Assembly (NCBI GenBank): GCA_018402305.1
Contig: JAGYJE010000001.1
Span: 124,001 to 188,000, forward strand
Source: Puniceicoccaceae bacterium
GTDB lineage: Bacteria; Verrucomicrobiota; Verrucomicrobiia; Opitutales; Coraliomargaritaceae
Reading direction: 5' to 3'
Length of the DNA stretch: 64,000 nt
Shown: piece by piece, positions 37,861 to 47,800 of the stretch
How positions within the stretch are numbered: position 1 is the first letter of the stretch
Layout of the letters: every line of letters begins with the position of its first letter
Translations under genes and position numbers: made by a program
Notes under the pieces: generated by a model
Databases searched by the model: none
The model's input: the letters and a program-made list of their open reading frames with translations, nothing else
What the model was told of the DNA's origin: nothing

Positions 37861-39247
37861 AAACCCTCGGTAGGCTGGCGGCGGCCACAGCCTGGCCGTG
37901 GCGTTTGGTGGTTTCGTCGGGCGTTTGAAAGGCGATTTTTGAGGAGAGCTCGGGGAACTCCAGGTCAAGGACCTCACGCGCTTGTTTGAGGATGTGCTCG
38001 CCGCCTGGTCCGGAGCTGACACGCCCTAGAACCAGGAGGTGGCGGAAGTCGTAGAAGTCGGCATAGTGAGCGATGCTGTAGCCGAGGTAGGTGCCGATGC
38101 TTTGGTAGATCCGGACAGCCCGCTCGTCTCCTGATTTAATTTTGCTTTGCACGAGTTCGAGCTTTTCGGGTGCGCCCATTGCCTCGTCAGTTACGATCCC
38201 GGAGGCGGGAAGCAGGCGGGCCACGGCTTGTTGGGAGAAATACTGAACCCCGCAGCCGCTATCGCCACTCCACTCGTCGGCCGGTGCGTCTTCGCGGTAG
38301 TCAACGGGCGTGAAGGCCAGTTCATTCAGCCAGCCGGTGACCTTACCATGGGGGTCGATGTAGCCGCCGGCCTGACTGGTCCCCATGGAAATGCCGAGGA
38401 CGGCGTTGTCTTGAATGGCCATGGCTCCGGCGATCGCGGTGACGTCACCATCGTTGGCCACCTCAAAAGGGATGCCGCCCCAGCGGTGCTTTAACTCTTT
38501 GAAAATCCCCCGAATGTGGCGTTCGAAATCGGCCTCGCGGATTCCGCGGAAGAGCGAGCCAACCCGCGGCTCGTTGTTGATATAAATACCAGCCGCGCTG
38601 CCACCGATCGCATCAACCGACGGCAGGTGCCGCGCGGCGCGTTCCAGGCTGTCCTGAATGCCAGCGATGTGGTAGTGGGGATCCCCTTCGAAGTAGGGGT
38701 CCCATTTAATTTCTTCCGAAAAGACAACCTCGCCGTCGATCAAAGCCGCGCACTTTCGGTCGCTGCCCCCCAGGTCGAAACCGATGCGATTGCCCGAAAG
38801 GTCAATGGGCTCGGCGTCTTTTGAAGGGGCACTTGGCTCAATTGCATCGTGAGCCGCCGCCTCAAACGTCAAAGGAGCGCCGAAGCAACGCGGGCCGATG
38901 AAGCAGCTATCAAAATGTCGCTCGCCGGATTCGCCGTAGACAGCGGACAGACTACGAATGATCTCCGGGGCTCCCGCAATACGAACGCGCGGCCCGCCCC
39001 AGGCCCAGAGCAAAAACTTTACGATACGCTCGACATACTTAAGGTTTAGACTTTTGAACTCGGGCGCATCCGGCAGGAGGATGGAGTCGAAGGTCCAGCG
39101 GGCCTGGGCATCCCGCTCGATAGCGATGCGTATTTGACGGCTGCCAGCGACGGACTGGGCCAGTTGACGATAGCTCCGGTTCCAAAGTGCGGCTGGTAAA
39201 AAGCCGGGGTCGAGGCTGGGCTTGATTTTTGGAGGGGTGATTTGCAT
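37859..39247 (-). CDS. ROK-like family protein with N-terminal extension
   Basis: RIGFDLGGSDRKCAALIDGEVVFSEEIKW, GGSAAGIYINNEPRVGSLF, EVANDGDVTAIAGAMA, LGISMGTSQAGGYID; ATG 39247 just after the nagB stop. Confidence 0.85.
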   Translation of the reverse strand: MQITPPKIKPSLDPGFLPAALWNRSYRQLAQSVAGSRQIRIAIERDAQARWTFDSILLPDAPEFKSLNLKYVERIVKFLLWAWGGPRVRIAGAPEIIRSLSAVYGESGERHFDSCFIGPRCFGAPLTFEAAAHDAIEPSAPSKDAEPIDLSGNRIGFDLGGSDRKCAALIDGEVVFSEEIKWDPYFEGDPHYHIAGIQDSLERAARHLPSVDAIGGSAAGIYINNEPRVGSLFRGIREADFERHIRGIFKELKHRWGGIPFEVANDGDVTAIAGAMAIQDNAVLGISMGTSQAGGYIDPHGKVTGWLNELAFTPVDYREDAPADEWSGDSGCGVQYFSQQAVARLLPASGIVTDEAMGAPEKLELVQSKIKSGDERAVRIYQSIGTYLGYSIAHYADFYDFRHLLVLGRVSSGPGGEHILKQAREVLDLEFPELSSKIAFQTPDETTKRHGQAVAAASLPRV

Positions 39248-39248
39248 G

Positions 39249-41165
39249 TCAATGTGCGGGAGCCCAACGTTTGAAGCACTCGATGGCTTCGTAGTCGGCA
39301 AGGCCGAGGGCATCGTAGGTTGCGGCGGTGGCTTGGTTGATTTGATGGGCGAGGTCCCAGGTGTTATGGGTCTTTTTTTCGGCGGTCCCGGCGCTTTGAC
39401 TGCGCTGGCTTTGGTGTTGGTAGATGCCCTGGATCTTGTTTTCGAACTCATCGGGCGAGAGTGGCACGGCCATATCGATTTCGTGCGTTTCCCACTCCTG
39501 GCCGGGACCGCGGTAGAGCCAAATAATGCAATCCTGAACCCAGTCGGCATGACTGCACTCCTTGAGTGCGCGGCAGAGAATGTCAAAGCAGAGGGCGGGC
39601 ACGGAAAGCGGATCGTGGCCGTAGCCGGTCGCAAAAATTTGATGCGGTTTCAGGGAATCGAGCAGCGCACGCATAGCGGCCACATCGGCATCCTCGGCGA
39701 CGAAGCGGCGATAGCGGCCTTTTTCGTAAAAGGGTAGATCCATGAAGTGCAGTCGATCATTGGACACACCGAGTGTGCGGGCGGAGGCGCGCGCCTCACT
39801 GCGCCGGATTAGCCCCTTGAGGTGACGAATCTCAGCGGTGTCCGCTCCGAAGCTTCCCTTTGCCTCCAATTGACGCTCGACTAGCCGGGCAAAGGAGTTG
39901 TCCGTTCCGGATTGGCCTCCATCGGCCAATTCAATCATGAGCTCAATGGCGCCACGCACATCTTCGTCGGGAACGGCAAGATTACCCGTTGTTTGGTAGG
40001 CCACCGTCAACAGGTGGCCTTGCGTGGTCAATCGGTTGAGAGTGCCACCCATGCTGTAAACGTCATCCAGCGGTTCAGGACTAAGGACGAGTGAGCGCTT
40101 GGGGAATGGATCGGCGCGTTCCGGGCGGTTGGAGTCGTCGGCACCGGGCTTGCCGCCGGGCCAACCGGTAATGGTGTGCTGTGTTATGTTGAAGAGGTCA
40201 ATGTTGACGTCGTAGGCGCGGCCGCGCTCGGTCAGGAGGTCGGCCATGCCGTTTTCGGTGTAGTCCTCGTCGATCAATTTGAGGAGGGATTTGCCGGTTT
40301 TCCCAGCAAGCCAGAGGACGGCTTTGCGCGTCATCTCCGGAGTCCAATCGACCGGACCGACCAACCAGGGGCAACTGATGCGGGTGAGTTGACCGGCGGC
40401 GGCACGGTCGATGCAAAAACGGCAGTTAGCGTGCCGCTGCAGAAAGGTGGCCGGTATGGCCTCGGTGGGCGCTCCCTCCACCGTGCGGGCGATGACGGAG
40501 GCTTTCCCTTCCCCCCAGGCCAGAAGAAAGACCTGACGGGCGGCGAGGATGGTGCCAACGCCCATGGTAATGGCGTGGCGGGGAACGTTGGCCTCCCCGA
40601 GGAAATCGCGTGCGGCGTCGCGGCGCGTCAGGCTATCGAGCGTGACCAGGCGTGTGAGCGTCTCGGGGCCGGAGCCGGGCTCGTTGAATCCGATGTGCCC
40701 CGTCCGGCCAATCCCGAGTATCTGGATGTCGATGCCTCCGGCATCGGTGATCGCCTGTTCGTAGGCATGACAGGAGGCGTAGGCCGCTTCGCGTTCAACC
40801 CTGCCGTCTGGCACATGGGTGTTTTCAGGCTTCAAGTCCACATGGTCAAAGAGCTGGTCGCGCATGAAGCGGCGGTAGCTTTCCGGGTGGTCACCATCGA
40901 GTCCGTAGTATTCGTCGAGGTTAAAGGTCACTACATTGGCGAAGCTCAAGGCCTCTTCCTGGTGCATGCGAATGAGTTCGCGGTAGAGCCGGACGGGTGT
41001 CGAGCCGGTGGCCAGACCAAGGACAGTTGGTTTACCCTCAGCCTCGCGGTCACGAATCAATTCCGCAATGGCGGACGCAACAACCTGGCAGGCTTCGTCG
41101 GCGGACTCGTAAATGTGGGTGGGGATCTTCTCGCGCTGATTCAATTCAGAATTGGTAGATTGCAT
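39249..41165 (-). CDS. nagB: Glucosamine-6-phosphate deaminase-like protein fused to PIG-L-like C-terminal domain
   Basis: VLGLATGSTPVRLYRELI, VVTFNLDEYYGL, ILGIGRTGHIGFNEPGS; C-terminal LSPEPLDDVYSMGGTLNRL is a degenerate PIG-L motif. Confidence 0.92.
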   Translation of the reverse strand: MQSTNSELNQREKIPTHIYESADEACQVVASAIAELIRDREAEGKPTVLGLATGSTPVRLYRELIRMHQEEALSFANVVTFNLDEYYGLDGDHPESYRRFMRDQLFDHVDLKPENTHVPDGRVEREAAYASCHAYEQAITDAGGIDIQILGIGRTGHIGFNEPGSGPETLTRLVTLDSLTRRDAARDFLGEANVPRHAITMGVGTILAARQVFLLAWGEGKASVIARTVEGAPTEAIPATFLQRHANCRFCIDRAAAGQLTRISCPWLVGPVDWTPEMTRKAVLWLAGKTGKSLLKLIDEDYTENGMADLLTERGRAYDVNIDLFNITQHTITGWPGGKPGADDSNRPERADPFPKRSLVLSPEPLDDVYSMGGTLNRLTTQGHLLTVAYQTTGNLAVPDEDVRGAIELMIELADGGQSGTDNSFARLVERQLEAKGSFGADTAEIRHLKGLIRRSEARASARTLGVSNDRLHFMDLPFYEKGRYRRFVAEDADVAAMRALLDSLKPHQIFATGYGHDPLSVPALCFDILCRALKECSHADWVQDCIIWLYRGPGQEWETHEIDMAVPLSPDEFENKIQGIYQHQSQRSQSAGTAEKKTHNTWDLAHQINQATAATYDALGLADYEAIECFKRWAPAH

Positions 41166-41199
41166 ACGAATAGAGTAGCAAAGAGGCGGTGTTAAAATC

Positions 41200-42153
41200 T
41201 TGCCTGTTTCGGACATATATTTGATTGTTTCGGAAGTGAAAAAGAGTGATGGAGTACCCAATGACCTTCCAAAGCATCTGCCGGAGCCGGTCGATTACTA
41301 CGAAGGGGTCGACGTGCCCGGCCGCTGTGTCAGCCGTCGGGTTTTGCTCTTTCAGCGGCTCAGCCGCGAGAGTCTCCAGCAGAGGCACCTCGCCAACCGC
41401 ATGCATCACCGCTATGTCCTCATGCATGTTCTGGAAACTGGTGGGATCGTGAGTGTGGACGGGAAGGGCCTGCGCCTCGAAGCGGGAGATTCATTGCTGG
41501 TGTTTCCCTATCAGTTCCACCACTACATCGACTTGGACGCGGATTCGCTGCGCTGGATTTTTGTGACCTTCGAGTTGCAGCAGGGTGGCCTGCATCTGGA
41601 GGGTCTGCGCCATTGTGTGTTGCGCACGGAGGACCCGCTTTTAGAGTCGCTAAAGCAGATCGCGGCGATCTGGGTCGAGGAGGCCCCGGCGGAGCGGGCA
41701 GGGGTCCTTCCCCTGGTCGACCAATTGCTCATGCGGTTGCCGCGAGTGGCCGCTCCCCAGAGACCAGGGCGGCGAGCGGGTATCGCCTCAGACAGCTTGG
41801 TCGCCGAAGCCGAAACACTGCTGCTGCGCTCGGTTCGCGAGGGGTGGACCCTGCACGAGGTGGCACGCAGGATGCACCTTTCGGAACGGCATCTGCGCAC
41901 GCGTTTCGAGCGGCAGACCGGCGTTTCCTTGCGGGACTACCGGAATAATTACCAATTGAACCGCGCAATCGATTTGATGCGTGATGCCACCCTCAGTCTA
42001 TCCGACGTCGCGGAACTCAGCGGGTTCAACTCGCAGTCCGTTTTCAGCCGATTCGTCAGGCGTCAAACGGGACAGGCCCCCCGGGAGCTCCGGAAACGTC
42101 TGCTTACCGGAGATACGAATTGGCTGACTGAAAATAGACACCTCAGTGAATAG
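41200..42153 (+). CDS. AraC family transcriptional regulator
   Basis: Cupin-like N-terminus; WTLHEVARRMHLSERHLRTRFERQTGVSLRDYRNNYQLNRAIDLMRDATLSLSDVAELSGFNSQSVFSRFVRRQTGQAPRELRK; start codon uncertain. Confidence 0.9.
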   Translation: MPVSDIYLIVSEVKKSDGVPNDLPKHLPEPVDYYEGVDVPGRCVSRRVLLFQRLSRESLQQRHLANRMHHRYVLMHVLETGGIVSVDGKGLRLEAGDSLLVFPYQFHHYIDLDADSLRWIFVTFELQQGGLHLEGLRHCVLRTEDPLLESLKQIAAIWVEEAPAERAGVLPLVDQLLMRLPRVAAPQRPGRRAGIASDSLVAEAETLLLRSVREGWTLHEVARRMHLSERHLRTRFERQTGVSLRDYRNNYQLNRAIDLMRDATLSLSDVAELSGFNSQSVFSRFVRRQTGQAPRELRKRLLTGDTNWLTENRHLSE

Positions 42154-42458
42154 CTCTTGGGGGTATAAGAAGTCTGAATTTCCGGGAAATGGATTGCGCT
42201 CGGTTGGGTGGGCGGACGAGTGGTGATTCCAATGCCGAGAATTTGGGATCCTATGGTGCAGCCGCTTTCTCTCTCTGCCATTATGGCAATAATCCTAGAA
42301 GAATGAGTTGGAGCCCTGAGACCTGAATTAGTATATGTGCATCAATACGTTACAAACCCCAAGACTATCGCCCTTTTGGCAAAACAAAAAATGGCCATAA
42401 CTAGATGACTATCCATACTGGCCTCTGACTTCCTGACTTCCGAGTGACCCGAAAATCA

Positions 42459-42750
42459 GGTTCTTCGCTATTTTTAATGGATAGCTGATATCTGCTCTGA
42501 TTTTTACCACCCGCTTACGCTGGAGGCACCGAGGCACAGAGGCGGGTTGGTTAAGATGCAGGGAAATTTCAGGGATGCGGTTTTGAGGAGGCAGATGGGC
42601 TCAAACGTCTCGTGTTGTCATTTCAAGTGAATCACCCCCTCCGTGCCTCCGTGGTGAAAACGAACCAGTATCGAATCCCATGCCCTTCCTCTTCCCGGAG
42701 ATCCATGCGTGTTCCAATTTTCATTCATCCATCAAAAATAGCGAAGAACC
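42459..42750. mobile_element. MITE-like non-autonomous element, 292 bp, with 24-bp TIRs and 8-bp direct repeat
   Basis: Left TIR GGTTCTTCGCTATTTTTAATGGAT (42459-42482), right TIR complement GGTTCTTCGCTATTTTTGATGGAT (42727-42750); flanking GAAAATCA at 42451-42458 and 42751-42758. Confidence 0.82.
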
Positions 42751-42800
42751 GAAAATCAGACTGTAAATATTTGATTATCAACAAACGAAACCGGTCATAG

Positions 42801-42940
42801 GGTGTCCCGCTGAAAATCGTAATTCTGATCGTCCTCGTAATCCTAATCGATTCATCGAACTTGTAGGTTTCCATGCAGTCAGTACCCTAGCTTTCGGAGT
42901 AACCTCGATTACGATTACGATTATGAGCTAAAGGTGTCCC
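42801..42940. repeat. Small repeat unit with degenerate inverted TAATCGTAATCGTAATCG arms flanked by GGTGTCCC
   Basis: GGTGTCCC at 42801-42808 and 42933-42940; interior CGTAATTCTGATCGTCCTCGTAATCC versus CGATTACGATTACGATTATGAG. Confidence 0.5.
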
Positions 42941-43250
42941 AATTCGGAAGTCAGGCGGGCTTGATGCTTTCCCAACCCGCGCAGCTTGCCCTCCGTGGTT
43001 CTCACGGAGCTTGGGCAGAAGTACCGATTAGCGACGTTTCGGCTGCGGGATCATCGAGGTAGCTTTCAATCGTCCCTCAAACCCTCTCGACCTGCCAGTT
43101 GAGCAAGGCGCGCTTCGTTTTGCTGAATTCGATGTCAATGAGATGGATGGGCTCGCCTTTTCCGCGGTAGGGGGCGGCGTAGTCGTTCCTTTATCCTATG
43201 GCAGAGCCATTCAGATTGACTTGATCGCTCGTGCCAAGCAGGCTCCGTTC

Positions 43251-44105
43251 ATGAACTTTTATGGTATCCTGGTTGGTCTGGTTCTCTTTAGTTTATCCAC
43301 TTTGTTTGCGGATGATGGAAGCGTTCACGATGCTTCAAGAGGTCCCGTTGTGTTAGGGGAACTGCCAACGGTTGAAGCGCTTTGGGCGGGCTATTTGGAC
43401 TCGAATGGAGGGCGTCGAAATATTGAAGCGGTGCAATCGATCCAAGTTGAGGGCCACATCCGTTTGCCGGGTGAGGCCCCGGCGGAGAGCTCCGCTTTTC
43501 GCGTCATACGCAAACGGCCCGGATTACTGCGTCAGCATATTACCTTCCCCAATGAGGTGGTTCGGCAGGTTCTAGTCAACGATCGCGGTGCGTGGGCCAA
43601 ACTTATTTTTTCGAATGGTGAGGAACGCAGCCAAGAGGTGAGCGAACGCGAGCAGGCAAGCCTGCGCCAGGCAGTCCGCATGGAGTCACCTTTTTTGCAG
43701 ACGGAGGGGCGCCCCGATTGGCTGCGGCTGCGCGGCCTGGAGACGATGGAGCGGCCGGATGGCGGGATAATGGAGGCCTACCGTGTGGAGGTTCTGCCCA
43801 AATCCGGTTTACCCTTTGCAGAGATTTGGCTCAACACTGAAGATTTTCAAGAGCGCAAAGTTGTCATGCGGCCGGAGGAAGCAATTCCGGGTGCGCTTTC
43901 GCAGACGGTGCTCTACCATGATTATGCGCAAGTGGACGGGGTTCACTATGCACGATCACTTCATTTCTATACCGACGGGCAGCCGCAGCAGCGAATTGAG
44001 GTCGAGCGTTTGCGGATCAATGTCGGGATATTTGACAGCTATTTTGAGGAAGTCCGCTTTATGGAGACTACCAAGCCCCTGGAGGGCAGTTCGGGCGAGA
44101 AGTAG
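43251..44105 (+). CDS. Secreted LolA-like / outer-membrane lipoprotein-sorting-like protein
   Basis: Signal peptide MNFYGILVGLVLFSLSTLFA; LWAGYLDSNGGRRNIEAVQSIQVEGHIR... beta-rich pattern. Confidence 0.55.
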   Translation: MNFYGILVGLVLFSLSTLFADDGSVHDASRGPVVLGELPTVEALWAGYLDSNGGRRNIEAVQSIQVEGHIRLPGEAPAESSAFRVIRKRPGLLRQHITFPNEVVRQVLVNDRGAWAKLIFSNGEERSQEVSEREQASLRQAVRMESPFLQTEGRPDWLRLRGLETMERPDGGIMEAYRVEVLPKSGLPFAEIWLNTEDFQERKVVMRPEEAIPGALSQTVLYHDYAQVDGVHYARSLHFYTDGQPQQRIEVERLRINVGIFDSYFEEVRFMETTKPLEGSSGEK

Positions 44106-44135
44106 ACGACTTTCCGGAGCGGGACGGGCGGCTTT

Positions 44136-44858
44136 TTAATCGCGGCGGAATTCAGGCACGACTTTGAGCATGACAGCGCCGAGGCGGGCGTTCTCGGAGG
44201 GGGCGATGAAGACGAGTCGGCGGCTGCGGGGGTCGTCGAGCCAAATGGTTGAGTAAACGATGGTGATGCCGCCGTCGTCCTCTTCGATAGCGATGACGAC
44301 GGATCGATTGCCACCGTCGCCGAGGGAGAAATTGACCGGTTTCCAGTTTCCCGGCAGGGTGAGGCGTTGCTCACGGGTGGCGAGGATAAGGTCGCGCTCG
44401 ACCGTGTTGACAATGCGAAATTGTCCCCAGGGGAAGTCATCCGTAGCGTCTTCGATCACAATGGAGCGGAGCCCGATGGGATTTCGGCTGGAGGGTAGGA
44501 GGATGACGAGGGGCTGACGCAGCCCTGCGGGCACATCGACGACGAGGTGAGGGATCGTTTCCCAGTTCAATTCTCCCTCGGGGAGCACCGTCTCGCGCGC
44601 GAGGAGCCTGAAGCTTCGCTGGCCCCCGGGCTCTGCCGGGGGCAGACTCAGTGGTTTGGAGCGTTGCAGGGGATGCAGACCGGCCACCGGGGTCCGCTGG
44701 CCCGCGCTGAGGAGGTCAAGTTCCTTTGCGGCGGTGCCCTCATCCCAGGCGAGGAAGCGAAGCTCGGCAGCCGCCAAGCCGGGGCCGCTGCCACAAAGAA
44801 GTAAGACGAGTAGGCAACCGCGCCAGCGGCGGAGAAAAACTGTTAAAAACGGATTCAT
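44136..44858 (-). CDS. Secreted hypothetical protein downstream of the Verru_Chthon A-like gene
   Basis: Signal peptide MNPFLTVFLRRWRGCLLVLLLCGSGPGLAAA; ATGA overlap with the upstream stop. Confidence 0.65.
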   Translation of the reverse strand: MNPFLTVFLRRWRGCLLVLLLCGSGPGLAAAELRFLAWDEGTAAKELDLLSAGQRTPVAGLHPLQRSKPLSLPPAEPGGQRSFRLLARETVLPEGELNWETIPHLVVDVPAGLRQPLVILLPSSRNPIGLRSIVIEDATDDFPWGQFRIVNTVERDLILATREQRLTLPGNWKPVNFSLGDGGNRSVVIAIEEDDGGITIVYSTIWLDDPRSRRLVFIAPSENARLGAVMLKVVPEFRRD

Positions 44859-47800
44859 AGGTCGATTTCCCGCAGGGCCACCACGACGAAGCGCCGCCCG
44901 AATGCCTGGTTGATCTCGGAAAGTGCGGCGAGCGGGGTCTTCTCGGGTGGATCGCTGGGGTCTGTCCAATCCGGCACGCGTTGCACAACGGCTTCGAAGC
45001 CGACGCGGATGGTGGCTTCGCCGAGCGGGTTGGTCGACTCACCGATTGAGCGGACGATGAAGGTGTCGGAGCGGACGGTCAGACTGTTGCCCAGCGAGTG
45101 CAACACGTCGGCCTGGGTGAGCCAGCCTGGGAGGCCGACCCCGGTGTAGGGGTCCGGGAGATTATTCCCGTGGGGGTAGGGTGCCGTGTCAAAACGCTGG
45201 ATCCGGTGGGCATTATTGAGACCGGCCCGGTCGATGGCCGCCTGCAGTGCGCCTTTTCGGGTGGATGGCTGGCGGCCGCTCCGAGTTGGCGCGCGACGAA
45301 TTCGCCCATCGATTGGAAGGGGCCGCGCTCGCGCACCTCGTCGACGATCTCGCGGGCGAGGGCTTGAATCTCGGGGTCGCTCAATTCCCGGAAGCCGACC
45401 CAGCTATCGTTGGCTTCGCCAATCGGCTGCGTCAGTCGGTGGAAGGTGCTGCCGCTGGGGGCGTGGGTTTCGGGCTGCCCATCGGGTGAGCGCGTATTCA
45501 GCTGCCGTCCGCGCAGGCTGGCCAGCGCGGCCGTCCAGGCCTCGACGGAGGTGGAGTTGACATTGAAGCCACCCTCCTGCAGGAGGTGTGCGGCTACTTT
45601 GAGGGGGCGGTCCGCCGCGGTCAGGCGCGCCTCGGTTTGGGCTCTATCAAAAGCGCCCAGCCAGGGGCGCAGGCGCGGGTTGCGCAGCGGTGCCTCGCGT
45701 GGGTCGTCCAGCCAATCGCTCAGCTCAGAGTTGCCGGTCCGAGCCACACCCGCGTCGAGGGAGGAGAAGAAAAATCCATCCCAGAGCGCATGATTGAGCA
45801 GGAAGGCGTGGTCGTAGATGGCTAAATTAGGGGAAAAAGACTCGCCTGTGCTGCTGCTGCGAACCTCGCGCGCCACCTCGTCGGTATCGAGATAGGGGGA
45901 GGCCCAGGCATTGCCAAAGGCCTGGGCCGGGGCGAATGCGGTGTCCACGAGGTCGGCGTTGCGAAGGGCCGCCAGGTTGAGGAGCGGCTCAGTGGGGAGC
46001 GAGAAAAAGGGCAGGCGGTCGCGCCCCCGGATACTTTCGTTGGATGCACCGTAGTAGGTGCGCTGGGCGTCGGGGGTCACTTGCAGACCGGAACCCAGGA
46101 AGTCGGCTACCGCTCGGAAGTCGGTCTGATAGTGCGGGCCGGAGGTAAAGTCGGCCCCGGACAGGAGGGTGTTGACGAAACGCTGCCGCGGGTTGGTGGT
46201 GAGCAGGAGATTCGACAAATTACCGACCTCCCCGGCCGTCCGGTTGAAGGTCTCCAGCACGGCGACGGGCCGGGGGGACTCTAATGCCGAAGCTGTTAAG
46301 CGCGGAGAAGTGACTATTTGATCTTCGTATTCGTCGACATCTACGAAGTTGTTGGTGGACTCACCATCATTGTCACGGTAGACCATGACTTCCGATAAGA
46401 TGGCGATCTCGGCCCGACGGTCAAGACGCCCCTCGTTCTCCAAGGTCATCATGTAGTGGAAGCGCCTGTTGGCGAAGTTTGCGGAAATGCGGATTTCGTC
46501 TGTGGGCTCGATGGGCATGGTCCAATTGGCTTTACTCTGGGTGGAAATTCCTCGATCAAGGCGGACCGCAAATCCTCCCCTGAAATTATTATAATCGGCC
46601 TCGCTTTCGAACGGCTTCATGCGAAGCGTCCTCAACGCATCGCTTCCTGTGCGATCGTAAGGAACCGGAATCGAAGTTGCCGGACCAAACAGCCGAACTT
46701 CGCCCGCGCCAATTACGATAGGACGCCGGGTGCTATCGCTGCCAGTGCGGGTTATTTGAAGCAGGAAATATGGATCGAGAGAACGGCCCGACCCTGGCGA
46801 GTTAGGTAGTCCCCTGCCGAGGTGACCGCCCATGTAACTGTGGCCGTATTTATATTCAAAGATATGATCTCCCTCCTCGTTCTTCCGGTATAAATCGATT
46901 TCGAATCCAAGTGGAAAATCGAGACGCGGATGCGCAAAAAAAGCGGGGGCCTCGATGGGCTGGTCGTAGGGGTTCCAAAGGACTATTAAGGGGCATATGA
47001 CCATACGGAGAACCGAGGGATCGTTTGGATCGACCCATGGACTGAAAAATAACAGAATACGGTTAAGAACGGGGGCGACACCGCCCTGCGTCGGCTCGGA
47101 ACCGCTCCAGTAGGGGCTCTTGTTTTTTGTGACGGAAAAGGGATCGCCGGGGTTGGTGACCTCCAGATACTTGCGGTAGAAGTCGCGCAGGTGATCAAAA
47201 GTCGGCACGGCGCCGGTGGTGAAGGTCCGTGTCTCGTCGGCGCGCCCGTCGTAGTCGACCGTGACGACCGGTGGTCGAGCCGAATTGATCGGGGTAAAGA
47301 GCGGTTGCTCGCCCCCCGGTGCCGGGCCGTCGCGAAAGGGATTGGGCGAATCGCCCCAGAGCCTCGCGTTGAAGTCGGAATCGCCCATTTCAAAGGCAGC
47401 GGTCAAGTCGGTCTTCAGCCCGCCCCGCGCCACATCGGCCAAGACCGAGCGGGAGACGGTGGTCCAGTCCGCCGAAAGTTGGTTTGGCGCGTCGCCGCTG
47501 TAGGCGTAGGCCGGATCCAGGCTCAGATCGCCCAGCGAACGAACGCGTTCGCGCCGCTGGGCCCAGCCCTCGCTTGGCTGGGTCAGTGTCGGGCCGCTGC
47601 TGTTAGCAATGCCGATGCCGGGGCCGGCCGGGCTGGCAATGGTGTCGGGCGTCGGGCGCGCGCCCGTATCCTCCCCAAGATTCAGGCGAGCCTTGAGCCC
47701 CTCATCCGACACCGCCCAGGCAAAGCCGCCCCGGCCATCGGTGTACGGCACAAATTGGGCCCGCAGATCGAAACCATCGGCTGCCTCCGTAAAGAGGGCG

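Larger units (their letters stand above)
42432..42955. repeat. Repeat-rich non-coding region bounded by inverted repeat CCTGACTTCCGA / TCGGAAGTCAGG
   Basis: Perfect 12-bp arms at 42432-42443 and 42944-42955 enclosing two smaller repeat units. Confidence 0.65.

Noticed and set aside
40176-41195. 339-aa plus-strand ORF antisense to nagB
   Set aside because: Unambiguous NagB motifs are on the minus strand; the plus-strand translation has no family pattern.
42612-42800. 62-aa ORF inside the MITE region as a possible transposase remnant
   Set aside because: Too short, no DDE or HTH motif, and it crosses the right TIR boundary.
42809-42932. TAATCGTAATCG-like repeats considered as CRISPR or replication iterons
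   Set aside because: Only a few degenerate 6-bp units in inverted arrangement, with no spacers and no replication genes nearby.
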